Source: Typhlomys cinereus
Lineage: Eukaryota; Chordata; Mammalia; Rodentia; Platacanthomyidae
NCBI GenBank assembly: GCA_023101885.1
Contig: JALPQD010000207.1
Location: forward strand, 1,927,844 to 1,991,843
DNA: 64,000 nt
Direction: 5' to 3'
Part shown: positions 46,737 to 58,869 of the stretch, in pieces
Layout: each line of letters begins with the position of its first letter
How positions within the stretch are numbered: position 1 is the first letter of the stretch
Notes under the pieces: generated by a model
What the model was told of the DNA's origin: nothing
The model's database searches: none
The model's input: the letters and a program-made list of their open reading frames with translations, nothing else
Translations under genes and position numbers: made by a program

Positions 46737-46828
46737 ATTACGTCTATCACATTCTACTGCGCTGATTTCTCTTACTTAACTGATTACATCTATCACATTC
46801 TACTGGGCTGACTTCTCTTACTTAACTG
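46737..46828. repeat. 46-bp tandem duplication
   Basis: Two adjoining 46-bp units (46737-46782 and 46783-46828) differ at three positions. Each starts ATTAC(G/A)TCTATCACATTC and ends CTCTTACTTAACTG. Confidence 0.95.
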
Positions 46829-47360
46829 ATAGGAACTGGGAAATGCAGTAAAAACAGCAAAGGCATGACTTAGTGAAGACTAGGTCATCTGCCACACCTG
46901 GCATCTAATGGATACTGGAACAGTATCGGTTTATGCTAAACAAGAAGACCAAAAGGACGTGTTGTAGTGATTATTAGGAAGTCCCTGTTGTGCCTGCTCA
47001 CTCTGGAAGTTGGAGTTCCAGGAAAACCAGTGATTTTCTTCCAGTCTTGAGTCTGTAGTCTGAGGACCAGAAGAGCTAGCAAGTTAGGAAAAGACTGATA
47101 AAATTCAAAAAGGGACAATTTCCCCCTTCCATTTATCTTGTGCTTTTTTTTCAGCCCTTGAAGATTGAATGATGCCTGCCGCATTAGGAGGGCAGCTTAC
47201 TTTATGGAGTACCGACTCAAATGGTTATCTCATCTAGAAGTAGCCTCACATAAATCCCAGAAATAATGTTCAGTTTGGTGCAATCAAGTTAATGCATATT
47301 TAATCATCACACCCAAGAAACATACATGCATATGGTGTACACATGTGCAACATGTGCATG

Positions 47361-47392
<32 letters not shown>
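47361..47392. repeat. (CA)n microsatellite
   Basis: About 16 CA units followed by CATACATACATG. Confidence 0.95.
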
Positions 47393-47396
<4 letters not shown>

Positions 47397-47676
47397 TACA
47401 TGATCCCTTTGTAATCTCAAAACCTTCTTGTGAAGGACATTATTTGTAGGAAATTCAGGTACATTCTGAAAAAGAATACAGTAACATTCCTTCCCATATT
47501 AAAAAAAATAATGTGATTGATGTCTACTGATTGGTTAATAGTTAGCATGAAACCTATTCCAGTGTATGGGACTCTTAATTTCAAATTTAAACCTACCCTA
47601 AAATACCTTATAACAGAGCTTTGTGTTAGAAGAATACGCGAAGCACTTGCAGTAAGCTATCTGGTGTCATTAACTT

Positions 47677-47693
47677 TTTTTTTTTTATTCAAT

Positions 47694-47751
<58 letters not shown>

Positions 47752-47969
47752 TGTAGAACCACAGGCGAATTCGGGAACCACCATGGACCGCCTCCACCTC
47801 CACTTTGTTTACTCTGCCCTGGGATTCACAGGCTCCGCCCTACCGGGACCAGAAATGCAGGCCGCCCCCGCTTCTACCCAGCGTCTGTACGTGGAGTCTA
47901 GGATCTGAACTCAGGATCTTCCTCCTGCAAGGCAGAGGCTTAACCCCTGAACCAGCTCTCCAGCCTCCA
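47677..47969 (-). repeat. Young B2-like SINE with 14-bp target-site duplication
   Basis: T-rich tail with TATTCAATTG, a long (GT)n at 47697-47744, the CAGGCTCCGCCCTACCGGG body, and the head CTGAACCAGCTCTCCAGCC. Exact duplications GGTGTCATTAACTT lie at 47663-47676 and 47970-47983. Confidence 0.95.
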
Positions 47970-48004
47970 GGTGTCATTAACTTCTTGAGCCAGGGATTAT
48001 TATG

Positions 48005-48075
48005 TTGAACAGATCACTTTGACTCCTTTGAGCTTTCGTTTCTCCATCTGTAAAATGAAGGTTATAGGTATTTTA
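48005..48075 (-). repeat. Possible MIR fragment
   Basis: GAGCTTTCGTTTCTCCATCT and GTAAAATGAAGGTTATAGG match the reversed MIR core. Confidence 0.55.
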
Positions 48076-48079
48076 ATTT

Positions 48080-49555
48080 GCCGAAGAGGCCATGTATGTG
48101 AAATGTCTATTGGGGCACCATAGCTGCAACTGCTGTAATCAGTTCTGGCCTCTTTCACATTGGACATGAGGATGAGTATCCAGCACTGAGACGCAGAGCA
48201 GGATGGCCGGGGGAACAGGCGTGTAGCCCAGCCTGGTTGCTGCCAAGGGACTTACTTGCAGGTGCTGTGTGAGCAAGGTCGGGCACGGCCCCACTTCTCC
48301 ATCTTATCGCAGGCAGCAGTCTTGTGACTTGTGAGGGCCGCGGTCAGGATGGCGTGAGCAGCCGAGTGTGGAGGGACTGCGATGTGTCCCAGATCACACT
48401 CTCCGTTGCCAGTGGGGATGGAGTAAGGCACCCTGCAGTAATGACCCTTCTCGTCGTTTCTGGAGCATGTTGAAGATGTCACGTCTTGTACTTGATTCCA
48501 GTTTCAGAGAAGTGAAGTTGATGAAGCCTGAATTAACTAGGTTTGATTTCGAAGATAAAAACAGGAAAAAGTCATTCCAAGTTAGCGTCCCAGGCTACAG
48601 GGCTATGACGCATTGCCTTCCGCTGAGTAAGTCTGTAACAGTATAGTTCAGAAGGTTGAGCATCCCTGAACCCCCGCAGAGGAGGATGTGGTGAGGACCA
48701 GCCGGCTGCATCCACACAGGGCTGTGGGCCGGGGGAGCTGCTCGGGGTCTCTGCTGTAAGGTAGCAAATTCACGTAGTCATGTCTTTACTTCCCAAAGCT
48801 CTGCCTCTTAATTCAGTCACATGGTTGTTTGGGACTTTTGTGGAGCACCAATATTCAGATCACAGCTGGTGGTTTGTGACTATTTTATGACTAATTTCAC
48901 TGGATAATATTCTGTCCAGTGACAGGCAGAGGAGCTTTCTTAGGAAAATCTGACTTAACATTTCTCATGTGGGGGTTGCTCTTTTGGCAATAAAAAACAA
49001 AAACAAACAAACAAACAAACAAAAAAACTGATGTGTTTCCAGAAGCGTAGGACCAGGAAGAACAGTGGAGATCTATATAGGTTTTACATTCGAAGGAAAA
49101 AGCAGAGATGAAACAGTAGTAAATGTCCGTGGGAAGCAGGTGTAGTTCTCTGCTTGGGAATGACTTGTTTTCTGTTCTGGTTGCTAATGTGTTATCCTGT
49201 TTCTTCCTCAGGGTGTGGCTGTTCAGCAAGCACTATACGGGACATTTAGTCGCTGTCATAGATGCTGAGAAGGGGTGATGGGTAGCCATGGTAACACTAG
49301 TACATCGCTGCACTCGCATGGAGAGCGATCACTGTGTTGCATGGGAATTTTTTTAGTGGAGTTCAGTAGCCTCTCTGCTCAGGACTGACCACCTGCTGTT
49401 AGCCGGGCATCTGGTTTTAGCTCCAGCCTGGCTGGTCTTTTCCATGTCGGTGAGGCATGAGCATGGTGTTCTACTTCACGCAGTCACTGATTTTTCCATC
49501 TGCTAAATTGTTCCTTATAACTTGCTGTGGATGAAGTGTGTCGCAGGTGACCGGT
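48080..49555. other. Intronic DNA with an (AAAC)n run
   Basis: (AAAC)n lies at 48994-49027. Nothing else is recognised. Confidence 0.45.
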
Positions 49556-49573
49556 CTCTAAAAAGAACAAGAC

Positions 49574-49836
49574 CCAGGGCTGGAGAGGTGGCTCAGGGGT
49601 TAAGCCTCTGCCTTGAAGGTGGAAGGTCCTGAGTTTGGATCCTAAACCCCAAGTAAAGACACTGAGCGGAAGCGGGGGCGGCCTGCGTTTCTGATCCTGG
49701 TAGGGCGGAGCCTGTGAATCCCGGGGCAGAGTAAACAAGGAGGAGGTGGAGGCGTCCATGGTGGTTCCTGAATTCGTTCCTAGTTCTACACATACACATA
49801 CACATGCATACATGTACAATTGAATAAATTAAAGAA
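49574..49836 (+). repeat. Young B2-like SINE with 14-bp target-site duplication
   Basis: GGGCTGGAGAGGTGGCTCAG at the head, GAGTTTGGATCC at the B box, GGGCGGAGCCTGTGAATCCC in the body, and the tail ACAATTGAATAAATTAAAG. Exact duplications AAAAAGAACAAGAC lie at 49560-49573 and 49837-49850. The CA tail here is short and interrupted. Confidence 0.95.
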
Positions 49837-49854
49837 AAAAAGAACAAGACGGGC

Positions 49855-52800
49855 GCCTGGAGAAGGCTAGAGAGGTGAATTACAGGGTTCACTCAGTTTT
49901 CAGAGTCTCACAGAGCGTTAACATAAACGTAAAGAGCTGACCTGAGGTGCTGGTCAAGTGTCTTATGCACATTTTCTATGTAATCTTCAGGCCCTCTCCC
50001 CACCCGAGCTTTCAACTCTTCAGATGCAAGGCTGAACCTCAAATAACGTAAAGCTCTAGCTTTGCCTTTGTGACTCCTGGGTAGAATTGATAACTAGTCC
50101 CTGGTCTATTGGGCTCCAAAATCACAGATTTGTTACTCTAGTTTTAAAAAAAAGTTATGTCCCTCTACCAAGTAATAATCATCAGTATGTTTTAGGTATT
50201 TATTTTCTTGTTGTTACCAGTTTAACAAAATTTGAATAATTCAGCAGGTAGCTTATTTTTGCCTTGCTTCTCTTCATTTAATAGAGGTTGTAAACTCATC
50301 TGGCGCCATCATTATTAATCCGTGCTGTTAAATACTTAAGGTTTTTAAAAAATCAGGTGAAGCAATGATTCTACCAGCTTCATCTTTCTGGAGAAAATGT
50401 GGGAAGACCTGTAACTTCAGCGCCTGCAGGAAGCCGTTGATGGAGCTCTGCAGGTAACGCATACGAACGGAAGGCAGTGAAGAAAGAAGGATGAGTCAAC
50501 AGTGATTTAGGATTTCTTATTGAAGTCAATCAGGGAGGCATAATTACCCCACGGCCATGTAGTTACAGAAGTACCAGGGGAAAGAATCTGGGAGAAACAG
50601 ACCAGACATAACCATGTCACTTTTTCCCCCTCTGAGAAGCAATCAGTTCTCTGTTTACCTAACATTTATTGTGTTTGTGACAGTGCTTGTTGGAAGGACC
50701 TTATCCACCATCAGTTGATGTTTGACTTTGATGTGGAATTCCTTGGTGCTGGGAACCCCCAAGGAAGAAGCCCCCTGCGCCCCTGCAGCAGGGCGGAGGC
50801 AGGTTGGGGTGAGAGGAAGAAGTGGAAGTCAGTGAAGGCAGCTCAGAGCCAGGGAGTCAAGTAACAAAGGGGAGCTGAGGCCGGAGCACCCCACATGGAG
50901 GCCTGAGTGCCCAGGAAGCCGGGAGCTGCCCGCCCAGCCCAGCGAATTCCTTGATCCCTTATCGCACCTGGAATGTGCGTCAGGGCTGTGCTGAGCCGCC
51001 AGGAAGCAAGAGCAGCTCCCCAAGGGAGGAGTTAGATGCCAGGGACCTGCTACTGCGGGTAGGTCTTTCCAGGGGAGGAATTTCTTCTCCGCCTGTGTAG
51101 TGTGTGTCTCACCAAGGCAAAACCCAGATATTTTAGAGTTTTTTTCTTTTAAATATTAAACCAGCACTACGTCTTTGAATGTGGTGCTGGAAGCTATAGG
51201 TAAGTCTCAGGAGATGTGTTGCCAAGGATGAAGGACCGAGTCCTCTGGTCAGTGTGTCAGTCTTAATGATCAGTGAGAAGGAGGTCGGGCTTTCTGCCAT
51301 TTTTGTATCTGCTTTTTTTCTTTAAAGGGCAGGAAAGAGTATGAAGAGGATGTCCTGGGAAGGCGACACTTAGACACTGAGGAGCGAGAGACAGGAAAGA
51401 ATGTGTAGGAGGGCATTGCTGTGCAGACGGTGCAGTGCGAGTGCGGATGGGACTAGCTGAGAGAATGAGAGGCATTTGGCAAAATGCAGGCACTGGTCAG
51501 AGCCAAAGGCAAAGATTAACTGTGAGGGAACCAGTGGCAACCGGCTCTGAAAGGCCAGTGTGTCCAGCTAAGGAACGAACATTGAAATCCACTGGTGGCG
51601 GTGAAAGGGTCATGAGTAGAAGAGTGGTCCCCTGTCTTCCTGGTCCCCATGTCTCTCTGGTCCCAAGTAGAAGCCTGAAGTTGTTTGAGGACCCCTTGAG
51701 GACCCCTAGATGCAGAAGGCCAAGCACGTGTCAGGCGTAGAGGGACTGGAGAGAGACAGGAAAACCAGACAATTGGATGAGGCGTGAGGGCACACAGCTG
51801 CACACAGCCGCACGCTCGCTGGATGCGGACAGGGAAGACAAATGAGAGTTTCTGCCTGGGGCGTGATGGAGACGTGATGAGAAAAATGACATTTATTTGT
51901 GGGCACGGGCAGCTGAGATACCTCAGAGATGTGCAGTAGCAGCCTAATTGAGATCTGAGGGTTGGGGCAGGTTCAGCGAGGAGAGGAGGTGGGTGGCATC
52001 CGTCTGTAATGATGGGCAAAGCCGCAGTGTGAACGAAGAATGGAGAGAATCTGGAGGTGGAAGGGCAGGAAGCATGCCGAGTGTCCCTGATGGAGGAAGC
52101 CGAGGGCCCTTCTGAGACTCGAGGGAAGGACTGGGGGGGGGGTTCAGCAGAGTTGCCAGGCCAGGGGAAGATCAAGCAAGGGGATGAGAAAGCAGTGCGC
52201 GCAACCTGGGCAGAGCGGAAGCTTGTAGGTTAGGTGGTTGTCATGGATGAACTGGTCTGGCACAGTCTGTTAAATGCAGGAGCTGGGGATGCACCATCAT
52301 TAAAAAAAAACAACAACAAAAAAACCTTGTGGAAAAAACTTGACAAGTAATTGGGGAGGAATGGGCAGAGAGGTAAGGGGCATGGGGGAGCTAACCACAG
52401 ACACTAGGGCAGGGGGCACCGCCCTGGGGCTGCAGGCCAAAGCCGGGGAATGTTGAGGAAGGGCACCCTGCGAACCTTCCATTGGCTTTGACACTTGTCT
52501 TCCTGACAGCGGAAGGAATGTCGGGAGTGGTGTGGAGAGTCCAGTGCTGGAGTGCTTTCCACTTGACACTCGGGGAGATCAGAGGAAAGCTTGAAAAGCA
52601 TTAGTAATGTCCGTTTCCCCAGGAAACGGCAGCACCGTTTCCTGCCTTGTCTCCCAGCTCTGAGGGAAGCCGTGGTTACTGCCGGAGCGTGTCCTGGACA
52701 GCTAATGATGACTTAATTGATGGTGGGATTTTGTAACGCCTCGCTACGGCGTGTTACATCAGTGCATTGCATAGGCATGTCCAGGCATGGCCGCTGCTGT

Positions 52801-53100
52801 ACTGAGCTAGATTCAGTAAGAAAAACCAGATGGAACCAGTTGTCAGCACTCTCTTTCTATAATCTAGATATGGACGATGGTCATTTAGGCCTGTTACTCC
52901 ATGTTAGGGGCTGAGAACCGCTGGCTTGTGACACTGTAAGGCTTTGTAATTTCATTTACCATATATAGAGTTTCCAAATTTGTTTCACTTTGGGGTTTTA
53001 TTTTTTTAGAAGTAGACAAACGATTTTTTTCATTAACAAATGCCAGTGGACACAACTGCTCCACTCTGGCCAAGACTGTCTTTTAGGTGTCCTGCTCTGT
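49855..53100. other. Intronic DNA, partly strongly purine-rich
   Basis: From about 50750 to 52250 the + strand is rich in A and G. The longest open frame of the region (52175-51516 on the minus strand, 219 codons) lies here. A weak MIR may lie at 49960-50070. No domain or repeat is recognised otherwise. Confidence 0.45.
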
Positions 53101-53104
53101 GTGG

Positions 53105-53215
53105 TTTATTTTTACTTATTTATTAATTCCAAGGTGTGAGTCTTTTTGTGCTGCCCAAGTCGGGCTCAAGGGTTCCTCCCTCTTCAGCCTTCCAAAGAGC
53201 TGGGGTTATAGCTTT
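53105..53215 (-). repeat. B1-like SINE fragment
   Basis: TGTGCTGCCCAAGTCGGGCT, CCTCTTCAGCCTTCCAAAG and GCTGGGGTTATAG form a reversed B1-like order. Confidence 0.55.
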
Positions 53216-53219
53216 ATCG

Positions 53220-54245
53220 GGCTTATTTTGTAGCTCCCTCCTAAGCATGTTAAGGTTATCATAGGCAAAGATCTTGTCTTTGCTTCCCTCAGTATTTCCT
53301 CATGACATAAATACAAATTGTTCGTGAACTTGTAAAAGTGCATGGGAGAGCTCTTGACAGTCTCCTAAGATTTGACCTTGCTACCATCACTCTTCCATTC
53401 CTAATTTTGGAGATTAATTAGATAGAGCAAAGAGCACCTTTTTTTGGTCAGTTTTGATTATAAGAATGCTTGTTATGTGAATGGTATTGGATAGTCTATA
53501 GATTTTTTTATCCAACAGTAAATAAATTATGAATGAACTAGCATATGAACGGTAGAGAATAGAAGTATAAGCTGTGATGCTTATAGTGTATTTTAAGTTC
53601 TTACAAAGAAGCATACTAGGACTTGCACATTAAGTTCACACAGTCTAGACATTTCTGCCATGTCTTCTGCGTGTCCGGTATTAGGTGCAGTCACAGTACA
53701 GCTGAAGGAAGAATCCTGACCAAGAAGAGGTGAGATGCCGTCTATTCTTACTGGCATTCAAGCTAAACTGACTAAACTGTCTGCATGTTTGAAAGAGAAG
53801 CTAGAGATGTGTATCTTAAAGGATGTGAATAAGAGCTTCCCTGTAGTCATTGGGCCCCAGGAAAAGCTGCTTTCTAGGAGGATGAGATAGATCAATATTA
53901 TTTCCGTCTAGAAATTCAAACTTTGGATTTTGGTCTATCTTATTTCACTTGGAGCAGCTGCTGTTGCAGATGTGCTCTGAGGCCACCTGCTAGTCCTTGA
54001 TAAAATTTCCTATTTCCACCTCATCCAAGGACTATACCAACAGAATTTCTGGAGCAAGATTCCAGGAGTCTGCATTTAAAAAAAAAAAAAGTAGGAGAAT
54101 GCATGCAACTTAATTTAAAATGGGAGCTGCATGTACAAATATACTAGAACCTAAATTGGTCCAGATTGGGTTTAGACCCTAAATTTCATTTACTCCTAAA
54201 GGATGTCTGTAATCTGACCTTTCTTGTCACTTGAATATACAGTAA
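53220..54245. other. AT-rich intronic DNA, nothing recognised
   Basis: Short open frames only. A poly(A) run of 12 lies at 54079-54090. Confidence 0.4.
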
Positions 54246-54257
54246 CTTAAGTATAGA

Positions 54258-54455
54258 TAGATCGAGCATTCCTGATTCGAAAGTCTGTAACCTTAAGTAA
54301 TCAAAAATCTGAAATATTTTGTGTCAAAATGACTTTTGGAATTAGAGATGCTCAGTTGGCAAAGTCTATGCAGATATTCAGAAATGTAGAAAACCCTCCA
54401 AATCTGCAGTACTTGTGGTTTCAGGGATTGGAGAGAAGGGATGCTCAGGTTATAC
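54258..54455. repeat. Tigger-like DNA transposon remnant (MER2-like)
   Basis: It begins TCGAGCATTCCTGATTCG and ends GAGAAGGGATGCTCAGG, matching the inverted ends of MER2-type elements (GAGCATCCCTAATCC...GGGATACTCAACC). The AATCAAAAATCTGAAATA block is typical. Confidence 0.6.
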
Positions 54456-54690
54456 AGAAAATGATTCTTGCCCACCCATAATTCATGAGTTTATTATAAT
54501 GACCGGATTATTATGCAGTAGAGCAATAGAAGCAAACATTGGATCTTTTTTCTCCCTTCCACAGAAATTTGCATGTGAGCGTTGTGTCAGGGCACGGAAA
54601 TTGATATAACATCAACAGCGTAGCATCTTCAGAGTGATATTTAGCTGAAACACTGTGTGTTTTGTTCTGATTCCCAGTCTTGTAGTTCCT

Positions 54691-54740
54691 ATTTTCTGTA
54701 ATTTAGAGAGAAAACACTGGTTTTTCTCTCTAAAAGAAAA
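54691..54740. repeat. Perfect 13-bp inverted repeat (hairpin)
   Basis: TTTAGAGAGAAAA (54702-54714) and its exact reverse complement (54722-54734) flank the 7-nt loop CACTGGT. After a 4-nt bulge (GTAA) on the 5' side, TTTTCT can pair with AGAAAA and extend the stem. Confidence 0.9.
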
Positions 54741-54744
54741 AGGA

Positions 54745-55870
54745 TTTCAAGGCGTTTATCCAATGCCAACAGCAGAGGAATATACATGAATATCTCATCT
54801 GATGACTGTTTTAATGGACAGCACCAGTTTCCATGTGTGAATTTTCACGTGTCTCTTCTGAAGGAATTTCAAGCCATTCTATTTACCTTTATGTCAGTTG
54901 ACAACTTATAGTTTTGAGCTCTATACAGTGTTGCTTTGGATGATGCAAACATTCAGATTTCTTTTAGAATGTCTTTTAAACTGTTTTCTGCCTTATCTTT
55001 TTTTTAAGGCTGTATTGCAGGTAGAAAGAGCTTTAATTGTTTCTTATTTTTATTTTTATTTTATTTTTATTATTATCATAAAAGTATTAGATATCATCCT
55101 GAAATTTTGCTATGTAGATCCCCTCCTGATAATTTTATTGATATATTATACAAAATTCACCTTTTAATCCACAAGTCTTCAACTTTCTTTCTGGAAAACT
55201 GAAGGCACAAACCAGGTGTTAACCAGGACTCTGGAGGTTTTCATTTTTGCCTAAAGCCTCAATTTGCAATTAAAACAAACTATTCCCACATTATACGAAG
55301 GTAAATGATTAACACAAGATGGAAAAATGGCAGTTTTCTGAGCAGGTTTCTGGCAGATCAGAGACAAGTGGATGCTGTTGGAAGTGAAAGCATCCGTTTG
55401 CTTCTTTCGCAGTTGCTGAGGTTGGAGATTGTCCTTCAGATGCCCCATGTCTTTCCTCCACATCCTTCAGACTCGCACAGGACCTTTACCTTAGGGTTGC
55501 TTTTCTTAGCTCATCGTTTCTCTGAAGCAGCAGACACCATTTCCAAGCTGACTGTAGCCGTCGCTGTCTGCAGCCTTGCTCAGTGACTTACAGTTTTCTT
55601 TCAGTCTCTCTCCTGCCTTTATGGAACAAACTAAAGCGTCATGTGAGTGTGTTCTGTGCTCATTTCCTTTGCATGTGCTGCCACTTGCAGAGCCTGCTGC
55701 TTTGCACTGTCTGTGTGCTTGACCGAGCAGTGGCTGCCCTTCATGGCTTTCTCTGTGAACACAGTGGTGGCAGGTCCCTTTGTTCCCAAGGCCTACACAT
55801 TTGTGTCCACAGTGCTCGCATGTGCCTAAGCATCTGCCCTGCTGTGGGTGCCTCACTTTATCTGATTCTT
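54745..55870. other. Intronic DNA, nothing firmly recognised
   Basis: A T-rich run is at 55043-55075. A minus-strand open frame at 55506-55877 is cysteine-rich, but no family is recognised. Confidence 0.4.
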
Positions 55871-55886
55871 TAGTCAAAAATCTTCC

Positions 55887-56147
55887 AGCCCAGCCTGGAG
55901 AGATGGCTCAGGGGTTAAGATTTTGCCTCTCAAGCAGAAGGTCCTGAGTTCGTATTCCAAGTCCCACGTAAAAACACCAGGCAGAAACAGCAGTGGACTA
56001 CATGTCTGGCCCTGGTGGGCGGAGCCTGGAAATCTCAGGTCGAAGCAAAAAGGAGGTAGAAGCAATCCAAGATGATTCCCAAAATCACCCTTGGTTCTCC
56101 ACAGGGACACACAGTGCCCTCTGATACACACACATACACAACATACA

Positions 56148-56192
<45 letters not shown>

Positions 56193-56197
56193 TAGAT

Positions 56198-56285
<88 letters not shown>

Positions 56286-56294
56286 AATATTTTT
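55887..56294 (+). repeat. B2-like SINE with (CA)n-(GATA)n tail and target-site duplication
   Basis: CAGCCTGGAGAGATGGCTCA at the head, GAGTTCGTATTCC at the B box, and TGGGCGGAGCCTGGAAATCT in the body. The tail holds (CA)n at 56149-56190 and (GATA)n at 56191-56284. Exact 11-bp duplications AAAAATCTTCC flank it at 55876-55886 and 56295-56305, so the GATA array lies inside the element. Confidence 0.93.
56191..56284. repeat. (GATA)n microsatellite
   Basis: About 94 nt of GATA repeats with two interruptions (GATGATA near 56195 and GAAGATA near 56233). It follows the (CA)n tail of the SINE. Confidence 0.97.
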
Positions 56295-56732
56295 AAAAAT
56301 CTTCCTGCAGATTTCAGTTTGGTCATCTGTCCCCAATGAGCCTTCCTTGTTGCCAGCATGACCTCTGGAAATTTTTTACAAACAATGAGTGGGTCTGCAG
56401 GACTTGATCAAAGTCTATTTCCACATCTTTTCAACTGTTGATAATTTTGGGTTTGGGGTTTTTTTTTGTTTGTTTGTTTGTTTTTTAGTGGGAGATTATG
56501 AAGCTCTTCCTAGTAAGACAGTGCTGAGCAGGAGGATGTGGTGGGTAATGGTCAATGCGATAGCTGCTCACAGACGTCAGAGCGCTGGCCCGCAACCACC
56601 AGCAGGTGCTCCTAGCTGCCTGGTGCCACCCAGAGCAAGGCGCCCCATCCTTCTCCCGCCACCACTACTCTCTGCAGAAGTGATTTTCATAATCGCAGCT
56701 AGTTTAGGCGACAGCCTTCTTGGTTGGAATTT

Positions 56733-56875
56733 CTTTTGAGATCGGATCTGTCTTATGTAGTCCAAGCTGGTCACAGTGTAGCAAGGGTGACTTTGAACTC
56801 CTGACTTGCTTGTCAGAGCCTCCATCGTGCTAGGATTTACAGGCATGTGCCAACCATGCTTGGCTGGAAACACCT
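56733..56875 (-). repeat. B1-like SINE
   Basis: TTTTGAGATCGGATCTGTC, GTAGTCCAAGCTGGTCACAG, TTTGAACTCCTGACTTGC and AGGATTTACAGGCATGTGCC form a reversed B1 in order. A poly(T) run at 56875-56891 lies on its head side and is not its own tail. Confidence 0.8.
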
Positions 56876-56894
56876 TTTTTTTTTTTTTTTTGGC

Positions 56895-58625
56895 TAGTAC
56901 AAGTACTATGACTTGTACAAGATTTATACTAAATAAAGCTTTACAAAGGTCCCTTCTCTGTTCTCCCTCTTTCCTGGCCATGGTGCGGGCTGAAACTGAC
57001 AGCCTGAACATGCACTTGGATGGATGGTTCGACTGGGCCTCTGTCTGCAAGGCTGACTGCCTCCTGCATGTGTTTATGGGGCCTGGAGAATAAGTAATAT
57101 GATAAATGGGGACATTTGAAGAAATTCCCCCTTTCAGCATTTTTCCCCTTCGCGCTGGAAGAGCAGCTGTGGTAGCAGAGGCAGACTTGGAATGGGCCTT
57201 CATATTTAGTCTTGTTTGACAAGCCCAGATATTTTTAAACAGGATTGAGTCAGACAGCCTGCAGCAGAGCATTCGTACTGTCTTAATCAGCTAGACTGTT
57301 TGGCACACAAGGACCTTGTTTTATTCCAGTAGTAAATAATTCTAAATGAAGCAACATGACGCACTGGGTGCCCCCAAAGCCCCAGCATTCTGGGTTTGAC
57401 TGCAGCTTGTCAACATCTTTTTTCAATCTCGTTCTTTTCACCACTGCTGGATTTAATCCTCGTAGATTCTGAATTCCCTCGTAGACCAGGTCTCAATTCA
57501 TGGATTCTATGTGTAATGGGATCCCGTGTTCTGTGCCATGTGATTGTCTGTTTTTCTCTCCCTCCCCTGTCCATATAGTATCACCAAGTACATTTCCCTG
57601 TGGTGCATGTCTTGTGTGCCCGGGGTTCTCCCGTACCATTCTCCAGGCTTCTGCTACCAGACTTTTTCTGTCTCTCATAGGTGGGTTCTGGCATCTTTAT
57701 GTTCACATCCACTCTACGAGGCCTATGAGACAAAGTTCCTTTATCTGCTGCTCAGACTTTTCCATACAGAAGTCAGATGCCCTCAGTGAGCATTCCCCTG
57801 CCCCCCCTTCCTTGAGCCACACCTGCACTCTCCTCCTCGCTGCCTGGCATCTCGCGGCATGATCTACCTCAGCTCCTCAGACCTGGAGATTAGGTGGAGT
57901 TTTTAAATATACATTTGTTGGTATAGATTCCGCTTTCAGATCAGAGACAGCAGGGGAAGCGAGATTAGATCTGGAGTTCCCATTGGAGGTTCTTCCCCAC
58001 ATGGCCATACGCTGTTTTGGAGACAGGGGGCAGCTTTCCGTTTTCAACAAGGGCAACCAGTGACCGAGGAAGTCAACAGGAGAAAGGCACTTACGTGATG
58101 GGAGCCTGGCCAGGATGAAGGCCAGTCATCACAGAACAGAGCAGACGGAAGGATGTACCTGCTCATCTCCCCGTGTGGCTGTTTGATGTGACACAGGGAG
58201 CAGAAGGCAGCAGGAATGAAAAGGACATCCATAGACGGGAACTGGAAACCTGCGGCGGCCTGGATTCCTGCCCCGTGCTGCGGACAGTTCAGTGCACAGA
58301 GGCTTGGGAATTGAACAGTGCTGAGTGTAGAACTCACAAAACTTGCAGAGTCTCAGGGTTTAAGTATTCACTGGTACCAGTGAATGGGTATGGAAGTCAA
58401 AATTGGTGGAAGGACTGAGAATCCCAAAGACTTTGCAGAACTCAGGATCCATGAGGAAATGTGGCAGAGGCGTCGTCTGTACTAAAGTCAGGCTGTGGGG
58501 AGCTGGTAATGTTCATGTGAGAGAAAACCCTGAAACTTGGCCTGGTGGTCTGCAAAGCTTCGTAGCCTAACTGGTTTCCTCACCTAAGCCATTCTGTCGC
58601 CTCTCTTGACGATAATGATCAAAGT
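56895..58625. other. Intronic DNA, nothing recognised
   Basis: The 231-codon minus-strand open frame at 56577-57272 begins within this region and crosses a B1 element, so it is not a gene. No other domain is recognised. Confidence 0.45.
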
Positions 58626-58635
58626 GTCTGTGTGC

Positions 58636-58865
58636 AGGTTGACTATCCTTTATTGGAAAATCAGATCAGAAATTCTTAGTGCCAACCTGACTGTACAAAT
58701 GAAACAATCTACCCCTTACTTAATGCGACAGGTCCTAGTCAAAGCACGGGCAATCTGAAATATTATATAAAATTACATTCAGGGTATGTATGTATGGTAA
58801 AATTCATTCATGAAACTCTGGAGGTTGGACTCCTGTCTTCCAAATGTTAAGGGTTCCTGAACACT
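58636..58865. repeat. Tigger-like DNA transposon remnant (MER2-like)
   Basis: GGTTGACTATCCTTTATTGG opens it. GAAATATTATATAAAATTAC and CAGGGTATGTATGTATGGT in the middle match the MER2 interior in order. The right end is decayed. Confidence 0.65.
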
Positions 58866-58869
58866 TCCC

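Noticed and set aside
51516..52175. 219-codon minus-strand open frame
   Set aside because: It lies in purine-skewed DNA, where stop codons are depleted on the opposite strand. No domain, splice context or family is seen.
55874..56359. 161-codon minus-strand frame rich in Tyr-Leu-Ser-Ile repeats
   Set aside because: It is a translation of the (GATA)n and (CA)n tail of a SINE.
56577..57272. 231-codon minus-strand open frame
   Set aside because: It runs through a B1 element and a poly(T) run (read as a lysine stretch), with no recognisable protein family.
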